DNA of 30,450 nt from Candidatus Kapaibacterium sp. (lineage in GTDB: Bacteria > Bacteroidota > Ignavibacteria > Kapaibacteriales > UBA2268): the NCBI GenBank assembly GCA_938038165.1, contig CALHRB010000339.1, forward strand, positions 1 to 30,450. The letters are read 5' to 3'. This document shows positions 24,601 to 30,450 of this stretch, in pieces (position 1 is the first letter of the stretch; every line of letters starts with the position of its first letter). A program made the position numbers and the translations under genes. The notes under the pieces were generated by a model. That model had not been told where the DNA came from and made no database searches. It worked only from the letters and a program-made list of their open reading frames with translations.

Positions 24601-26878
24601 AGATATTGAGGCAGGGAATAGTTATTACATTTTGAAATAAACCGTCGGATTCAAATGATAAACTTTGTAACTCAATCCAATTAACATTATCTATTGAATA
24701 TTCAATTTTTGCTGAGTCCAAACACTTGTGTGTTCCATTGAGCATCAGAGACTGTCCTGAAATCAATGGCTTCCCATCAAGGTTGTTTAAATTTACATAG
24801 GGTTGTGAGAATTTTAACAAAGCTGATGAATCATTAATAATTGCAGGATGATCTGTCCTGAAGACAATAAATTTTCCCTCTTTACCGATAACTTTTTCAT
24901 CAATGGTATAATTAAACGTTTTGAAATCATCTGAATTTGAAATATTTTCTGCAATTCTTATCAAATCATTAATTGGTTGTTTATTTTTGTACTCTTGGAA
25001 CCCAATGCTGACATTACCATAATTTCTAAATATATTTTTCCATTTAATTTGAATTGTTTCACCGGGGCAATATTCTTTTGGAGGATCAGATTGAATCTTA
25101 GGATCAATTAATTCAATAGTGTTGAAATTGATAGAACCTATTAAGTATATTTTATTGAATGTTGTAACAATCAAATCGTTCAATCCATCGCCTTCAAGGT
25201 CTGCAATTGCCACATCTGAAATTGTTTCGTTTGGAAATGTATGAGAGAATAGAATTGAAAATGGCTTTCCAGAACGGAAATCATTGCTGAAATAATCATT
25301 CATCCTCAAAATTTTAAGATTTGAACCATCAACTATGACAATTTCATCCTTATTGTCGGGTGCTCCATCCAAATCGTTCACAACTGCCACCCAACCATTT
25401 ATTTTCTGAGTCGCAATTGTGTCGAATGGTAGTAGATACGAATCCGGAGGTGTTGTTTTTGGGATTTTATTCTGACTGTTATATCTCAGGACCATAAGTT
25501 TGTTTCCAGCTACTGAAAGCTTTTGAGAGCTATGGGTAACAATCAGTTCGTTACCGGGATTGTTAGGATAATAAGGCAACCAGCTATTATTTGATTTTCC
25601 GTCAACATTACCTGTGGCAACAGACCAATAATGATTTTTAAAACCCACGTAAGGCGGGTTTGTGTTTTGGGGTTTATAAGAATTTGTGATAATATTTCCA
25701 CGGGAGTCGCAAAGGTAAATTTTGGGGACTCCCACCGAGCCGTCGAGACCAGTGTATTCTTCAGCCAACAAAATAAAGCTGCTATCAGCATAATTTGCCT
25801 GGTCTTTAATATTAAGAAAATATGTTCTTATTTGAGGTCTTGATGATGAGGTATCTAATAAATAGCTAATGTCTTTTGGACCAATATCTCTGCCAATTTT
25901 TGCTCCAGAAATATCAGCCGAAATTATGTAGGGTTTATTGGTTGAGGTTGAATCATTCAATAATATCTTGTTGCCTACTTTTTCGATTATATCCTCCGAG
26001 GGAAAATTAGGGAACAATAATGAGGTTTTTATGTTTGCAATATTAGCCATCGAGGGTGATTCAAAATTTACTTCGGGACCAAGCAAAAACCTTGTTGTGG
26101 TATCATCGCCAACATCGGGCATGGGATAATTATATAACTCTAAACCGGTATTGAATTGAAGCAGTCCTCTCAGGAATTTATTTTCTGGAGGAGGAATAAA
26201 GTTTAAATCTGGTTTAGACATATTAACAATAGTGTAAACATTCAAATTGGAACCGATTTTTTTCCCGAAAATTGGCTTCAAGCTTGCAAATGTATTTGGT
26301 TTATATTTTCTTAAATCTACAGCCAGTCGTCTGATAATAGCTACTGAGTCGGCAAATTGATCAAAGCCAGCCACATAACAATACACAAGCGAATCCCTAG
26401 TGTTTTCAAATTCCATTGTTTCAATCCCAAGCACAATTGGAGCAGTTACTTCATAATTCAAGCCAAAGGAAAGAGTATCGAAAAGGACAGAGATGTCTTT
26501 GATATAAGGTATTGGAAATGAATTCTCAATTCTTTCGCGTCCAGTAGCATCAACAACAAAAATCTTTCCTGATACGACAGCAGTAATTTCATTTGGTGCG
26601 TAGAAAAATTTAGAATCTAATTTTGGATTATTAATAACATTGCCGATTAATGGTTTCACATTGCCGTGAATTTTTGAATTTGCCCACTTGATTTTGAATT
26701 GACTCAAATTCTGATTCTTTGAAGGGTAAATTTGTTGTTTTGTAGCTTGAGGATTATGTTCGGGATAAAGCCTGTTCGCAGGGCTTGAATGAAATATCTG
26801 AGCATATCCATTAAAGTTAAAAATAAACAATAAAATTCCCAAAATAAATTGATAGTATGGATTTATGTTTTTTGTCAT
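24581..26878 (-). pseudogene. N-terminal part of the frameshifted T9SS cargo gene (FG-GAP/VCBS-like)
   Basis: I choose the ATG at 26878 because it starts a proper signal peptide (MTKNINPYYQFILGILLFIFNFNGYAQ); the frame is open 48 bases further upstream but those residues are charged. The roughly 765 residues include segments of FG-GAP/VCBS type: VVNDLDGAPDNKDEIVIVDGSNLKIL and VAIADLEGDGLNDLIVTTFNKIYLIG, the Asp-rich calcium loops of an integrin-like beta-propeller. Near the end comes an Ig-like part (CPGETIQIKWKN...GNVSIGFQEY; IEYSIDNVNWIEL). The frame stops at 24581 just after a break at about 24581-24622, and the remainder of the protein lies in the adjacent frame. Divergent from pfkA across 225 AT-rich bases. 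Confidence 0.75.
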
Positions 26879-27103
26879 ATTCGAATAAACACAATTATGA
26901 ACAAATTCAACTCTATAAATTAGCATAAATTATACCAAAAAAGGAAAATAATAGGCATTAAAATTTCTATTTCATTCAGCAGGAATGTCAGGCAATAAAA
27001 TAAATTTGAATTCTTTAAATTTAAGAGCTAATTTGGCGATAAATAAAACAATAAAAAATTGTAATTTGAAAAAAAATTCATTCATTATCTCAAAAAAAGA
27101 ATT

Positions 27104-28063
27104 ATGAAAAGAATTGCTGTATTAACGAGCGGTGGCGATGCACCTGGTATGAATGCAAACGTTAGAGCCGTTGTCAGAACAGGTAGGCACTTCGGCTTAG
27201 AAGTATTTGGTGTTATTGGCGGTTATGCAGGATTGATTGAAGGAAAATTTATCACACTCGACACACCTCAAACTGCAAACATAATCGCAAAAGGTGGCAC
27301 TATTCTGAAAACAAGTCGTTCCAAGGAGTTTATGCAACCCGGCGGAAGAATGGCTGCAATAAATAAGCTCAAAAATGCTGGAATCGAAGCTTTGGTTGCC
27401 TGTGGAGGTGACGGAACTTTTCGCGGGGCACACGCTCTTTGGCTTGAGCATAAATTTCCTATTGTTGGAACGCCGGGTACTATTGATAATGATTTATTCG
27501 GTACTGATTACACTATCGGATACGACACTGCCATAAATACTTGTGCCGAGGCTATTGATAAAATTCGGGATACAGCCGAATCACACGGCAGAGTTTTCAT
27601 TATTGAGGTTATGGGTCGCCATGCCGGTTTTATTGCCATGGATGTTGGTGTTTCTTGTGGAGCTGAGTTTATTGCTGTTCCTGAGACCGTAACCAATACA
27701 GATATTCTTTATCAAAGAATTTTGGAAAACGGAAAAAATAAAAGAACCATCGTAATTGTTGGAGAAGGCGATGAACTTGGGGATGCTCAACAATTAAGCC
27801 TTTTACTGAAAGAAAAGTATGATATTTCTTCGCATGTTACTATTCTTGGGCATATTCAGCGTGGGGGTAGTCCAACCGTAAGAGATAGAGTTCTGGCAAG
27901 CAGACTTGGTGTTGAAGCCGTCAAGGCTCTTTTAAACGGGAAAACCGATGTTATGGTTGGGGAAATAAATCATCAGATTGTATATACTCCATTCGAGGAA
28001 ACATGGATGCGAAGGAAACCACTAAGAGAATATCTGATTGAGCTTTCTGATATACTTGTTTGA
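27104..28063 (+). CDS. pfkA: ATP-dependent 6-phosphofructokinase (EC 2.7.1.11)
   Basis: Phosphorylates fructose-6-phosphate to fructose-1,6-bisphosphate, the committed glycolytic step, in the cytoplasm. Motifs: TSGGDAPGMNANVRAVVR (8-25), ACGGDGTFRGA (99-109), GTPGTIDNDLFGTDYTIGYDTAIN with catalytic D128, IEVMGRHAGFIA and LGHIQRGGSPT. Gly at 104 (GGDG) and at 125 (PGTIDND) point to ATP rather than pyrophosphate as the donor, since PPi enzymes have Asp and Lys there. At 319 residues it matches the bacterial homotetrameric type. No Shine-Dalgarno sequence precedes the ATG, only an A-rich run. Convergent with glmS. Confidence 0.97.
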   Translation: MKRIAVLTSGGDAPGMNANVRAVVRTGRHFGLEVFGVIGGYAGLIEGKFITLDTPQTANIIAKGGTILKTSRSKEFMQPGGRMAAINKLKNAGIEALVACGGDGTFRGAHALWLEHKFPIVGTPGTIDNDLFGTDYTIGYDTAINTCAEAIDKIRDTAESHGRVFIIEVMGRHAGFIAMDVGVSCGAEFIAVPETVTNTDILYQRILENGKNKRTIVIVGEGDELGDAQQLSLLLKEKYDISSHVTILGHIQRGGSPTVRDRVLASRLGVEAVKALLNGKTDVMVGEINHQIVYTPFEETWMRRKPLREYLIELSDILV

Positions 28064-28179
28064 TTTAAATAATTCCAAATAAGTTAGAAAAATGAGGTTA
28101 AAATTCTGATTACAGTCGAAAGTCAAAAAGATTTGAGCAAACAGATATAATATCATATTTAATATATGTGGATCACTCA

Positions 28180-28197
28180 ACCACCGCTAGGCGGGGT
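28180..28197. other. Small GC-rich hairpin between pfkA and glmS
   Basis: Within the 169 bases between the convergent genes, ACC-A-CCGC (28180-28187) pairs with GCGGGGT (28191-28197): seven base pairs, one bulged A, 3-base loop. It is a lone GC-rich spot in AT-rich sequence and may act as a terminator for either gene, but neither strand has a proper U-tract after it. Confidence 0.35.
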
Positions 28198-28232
28198 ATC
28201 GATAAAAATATTTATTATTGAATAATTCAGAT

Positions 28233-30065
28233 TTATTCAACAGTAACGCTTTTAGCAAGATTTCTTGGCTGGTCAACATTACAACCAAGCTCAACAGCTA
28301 TATAATAGGCTAACAATTGAAGAGGAATAACAGACAAAATAGGCGTTAGCATAGGTATTGTTTCAGGAATATAAATAACATGGTTTGCGTATTGTTTTAT
28401 TTGTTCGTCGCCTTCGGTGGCAATAGCTATAACTTTGCCTTTTCTGGCTTTTACTTCTTCGATATTAGAAATAACTTTGTCATAGATTTCATCTTTGGTT
28501 GCAATAAATACAACTGGCATATTTTCATCAATAAGAGCTATCGGTCCGTGCTTCATTTCAGCAGCAGGATAGCCCTCGGCATGAATATATGAAATTTCTT
28601 TTAATTTAAGAGCACCCTCCAGAGCAACAGGGAAGTTATAACCACGTCCAAGATAAAGGAAATTTCTGGCATTGCAATATTCTTTTGCAATAGCTTTTAT
28701 ATCATCAGCAGTTTTAAGAACTTCTTCAATTTTTTTGGGTAACTCACTGAGTGCTTGAGTTAATTTCAATCCGTCCGGCAAAGAAATACCTCTCATCCTT
28801 CCAATATAAATAGCTATCAAAATGAGAACTGTCAGCTGAGAAGTAAAAGCTTTTGTTGAAGCAACTCCAATTTCAGGTCCAGCGTGTATATAGACACCAG
28901 CATCAGTATCTCGGGCAATTGAACTTCCAACTACATTGACAACACCAAGAACTGTTGCTGATTTCTTTTTTGCTTCTCTTAAAGCAGCAAGAGTGTCGGC
29001 TGTTTCACCACTTTGGGATATTGCAATTACAACATCATCAGGATAAATTACGGGATTTCGGTACCTGAATTCTGAGGCATATTCAACTTCTACTGAAATG
29101 TTACAAAGGTTTTCAATTATATATTCACCCACAAGAGCAGAGTGCCAAGAGGTTCCACAAGCAGTAAAAATGATTCTTTTTGCATTTTTTAAAACCTCAG
29201 CAACAGACCTAAGACCACCGAGTCTGACTGTACCCTCGTTGACCTGCAGTCGTCCCCTGAAAGCATCCTGAACTGTTTGAGCTTGTTCGAAAATCTCTTT
29301 CAGCATGAAATGTTCAAAACCGCCTTTTTCAATTTGACTGATTTCAAAATCAATGTGATGAATTTGGTTGTCAGTAATCTGATTGTCTATTGTTTTAGTT
29401 TGAATTCCGTTATAGGAAAGTGTTATCATTTCATTATCAGAGAGGTAAATAACGTTTCTGGTGTGCTTAATGATTGCAGATGTGTCAGAAGCAAGGATGT
29501 ATTCATTTTCACCAACGCCACAAACCATTGGACTTCCACGTCTTGCTGCAATCATTTTATCAGGCTCATAAGATGACAAAACGACAAGACCAAAAGTGCC
29601 GTCCACCTCCGAAAGAGCCAATCTGACAGCTTCTTCCAAATCTTTTACTTTATTATAAATATAGCCAATGAAAACTGCTAAAATTTCTGAATCAGTATCG
29701 GAGCGAAAAAAATATCCCTTATCCGTCAAAGTCTTTTTTATTGCTTTATAATTTTCGATGATACCGTTATGAACGATAACTATATTGCCTGAGTTATCAG
29801 AATGAGGATGGGCATTTTTGTCGTTAGGCTCACCATGTGTTGCCCATCTGGTATGTGCAATACCAATATTTGACTTTAATTCAATTCCATCAAGAATTTT
29901 TTTTAAGTCAGAAACCTTACCGGCTTTTTTTCTGGTGAATAATTGATTGTTTTCAATAACTGTTATTCCAGCTGAATCATACCCTCTGTATTCAAGTCGT
30001 TCAAGACCATCAATCAGAACGTTAATTGCTTTTTGTCTTCCAATGTATCCTACAATTCCACACAT
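28233..30065 (-). CDS. glmS: Glutamine--fructose-6-phosphate aminotransferase (isomerizing) (EC 2.6.1.16)
   Basis: Makes glucosamine-6-phosphate from fructose-6-phosphate and glutamine, the first step towards UDP-GlcNAc for peptidoglycan and lipid A. The start is fixed because the catalytic Cys must be residue 2: MCGIVGYIGRQKA. The glutaminase domain shows LEYRGYDSAGI, HTRWATHG and HNGIIENY; two SIS domains follow (FTACGTSWHSALVGEY, ISQSGETADTLAAL; YLGRGYNFPVALEGALKLKEISYIHAEGYPAAEMKHGPIALI), and the invariant end DQPRNLAKSVTVE is complete. 610 residues is the normal length. No glmS ribozyme fits: only 68 bases separate its ATG from the divergent ComEC-like gene. No Shine-Dalgarno sequence is visible. 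Confidence 0.98.
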   Translation of the reverse strand: MCGIVGYIGRQKAINVLIDGLERLEYRGYDSAGITVIENNQLFTRKKAGKVSDLKKILDGIELKSNIGIAHTRWATHGEPNDKNAHPHSDNSGNIVIVHNGIIENYKAIKKTLTDKGYFFRSDTDSEILAVFIGYIYNKVKDLEEAVRLALSEVDGTFGLVVLSSYEPDKMIAARRGSPMVCGVGENEYILASDTSAIIKHTRNVIYLSDNEMITLSYNGIQTKTIDNQITDNQIHHIDFEISQIEKGGFEHFMLKEIFEQAQTVQDAFRGRLQVNEGTVRLGGLRSVAEVLKNAKRIIFTACGTSWHSALVGEYIIENLCNISVEVEYASEFRYRNPVIYPDDVVIAISQSGETADTLAALREAKKKSATVLGVVNVVGSSIARDTDAGVYIHAGPEIGVASTKAFTSQLTVLILIAIYIGRMRGISLPDGLKLTQALSELPKKIEEVLKTADDIKAIAKEYCNARNFLYLGRGYNFPVALEGALKLKEISYIHAEGYPAAEMKHGPIALIDENMPVVFIATKDEIYDKVISNIEEVKARKGKVIAIATEGDEQIKQYANHVIYIPETIPMLTPILSVIPLQLLAYYIAVELGCNVDQPRNLAKSVTVE

Positions 30066-30133
30066 TTGTATTTTTATTTTAACGGAAATAAGTAAATTGA
30101 GTTTTACGAAATAGTAATTTTATTAGTTTAAAA

Positions 30134-30450
30134 ATGCTCAAATTGTCAAGTCATTTTCCGGCAGTCAGGATTCTACTTCTTTGTTCTTTTGGTTTTTTCT
30201 TGGCTTCAGTTTATGACATTCCTTCAAAAAACATTTTTTATTTTTTAATTGGCGGTATGATTTCCGGTTTAATCCTTTTTTATTATCGACAAAATTTTTT
30301 TGCTCTGTTAATCTTTTGTTTTTCAATTGGTTTATGGTTTTCTCACCAAACTGCAATTTTGAGATTAAATGTCCCAAATAAAATTATCGGAGAATTCCCT
30401 GCAATCTTTGAAGGTAGGATAACCCAGGTTTTAAAACTTGACAAAAATTT
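30134..30450 (+). CDS. ComEC/Rec2-like competence protein, N-terminal start (cut by window end)
   Basis: The frame opens at the ATG at 30134 and is still open at the window end, giving 105 residues. They form two or three hydrophobic helices (VRILLLCSFGFFLASVY; IFYFLIGGMISGLILFYY; FFALLIFCFSIGLWFSH) followed by ...NVPNKIIGEFPAIFEGRITQVLKLDKN, which matches the layout of the N-terminal DUF4131 region of ComEC (helices, then an OB-like segment beginning 'G.v.G.I......'). ComEC forms the inner-membrane channel for DNA uptake. No Shine-Dalgarno sequence is seen; the gene is divergent from glmS. The call rests on the N-terminal pattern only, so another DUF4131 or multi-pass membrane protein is possible. 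Confidence 0.6.
   Translation, partial: MLKLSSHFPAVRILLLCSFGFFLASVYDIPSKNIFYFLIGGMISGLILFYYRQNFFALLIFCFSIGLWFSHQTAILRLNVPNKIIGEFPAIFEGRITQVLKLDKN

Noticed and set aside
24590..24605. CTTTGA at the frameshift, similar to the RF2 programmed +1 site
   Set aside because: The zero frame reads ATC TTT GAT, so the CTT TGA pair is in a third frame, and no upstream Shine-Dalgarno-like stimulator is evident; a programmed shift of the prfB type is not supported.
26879..26926. Upstream extension of the split T9SS gene (MLIYRVEFVHNCVYSN)
   Set aside because: It would put a charged segment before the signal peptide; the ATG at 26878 gives a normal signal peptide.
28064..28232. Possible small RNA gene or tRNA between pfkA and glmS because of a GC-rich spot
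   Set aside because: Only one 7-base-pair hairpin is found; no cloverleaf, no CCA end, and no conserved RNA motif that I recognise.
30066..30133. Possible glmS ribozyme upstream of glmS
   Set aside because: The space to the divergent gene is only 68 AT-rich bases, and no ribozyme core helices are visible.
30165..30377. 70-residue Lys/Asn-rich open frame on the minus strand at the window end
   Set aside because: It is the antisense of the hydrophobic N-terminus of the ComEC-like gene; low complexity with no ribosome site.

Overview
The window comes from an AT-rich bacterium of the Bacteroidota/Chlorobiota (FCB) side. The main reason is the density of secreted proteins ending in a type IX secretion (Por/T9SS) type A sorting domain: six loci here, each with an N-terminal signal peptide and a C-terminal beta-sandwich tail of the 'SPNPF...GLYYL/GTYIT' kind. 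The house-keeping genes (a C-minus type L33, ATP-type PfkA, GlmS, RibE) fit this, and an Ignavibacteria/Kapabacteria-like lineage is my best guess, not a proven one. Genes are tightly packed; no stretch over 300 bases lacks a gene (the longest gaps are about 200-225 bases at 2170-2373 and 26879-27103, where I see only AT-rich sequence). I found no tRNA, rRNA, CRISPR array, insertion sequence, phage gene or replication origin.

Layout. 1-822: the 3' end of a MATE-family transporter. 868-2169: a secreted YCF48/BNR-repeat protein. 2374-4065: a large atypical Rossmann-fold (SDR-like) protein. 4157-8845: a 1562-residue secreted T9SS cargo. 8925-9569: riboflavin synthase, lying between two very similar terminators. 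9669-16204 (minus): three consecutive paralogous T9SS cargo proteins that share a roughly 240-residue domain followed by HYDIN/choice-of-anchor-D repeats; the upstream one also carries an Omp28/thioredoxin-like head. 16325-21313 (minus): M20 peptidase, OPT-family transporter and anhydro-MurNAc kinase in one direction with gaps of 64-65 bases, possibly a peptide or muropeptide salvage unit. 21459-21971 (minus): a SnoaL-like probable lipoprotein with a clear terminator. 22152-22731 (plus): an unrecognised 113-residue protein and ribosomal protein L33. 22793-23843 (minus): an OmpR-type response regulator and a MazG-like pyrophosphohydrolase one base apart. 23929-26878 (minus): a roughly 990-residue T9SS cargo gene split by a single frameshift. 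27104-28063: 6-phosphofructokinase. 28233-30065 (minus): GlmS. 30134-30450: the start of a ComEC-like competence protein, cut by the window edge.

As a whole this is an ordinary chromosomal region mixing central metabolism (PfkA, GlmS, RibE, AnmK) with a large cell-surface/secretome component. The item most likely to be undescribed is the three-gene paralogous family at 9669-16204, whose shared domain I can align among the three proteins but cannot assign with certainty to a known family. The second item to check is the frameshifted cargo gene at 23929-26878.
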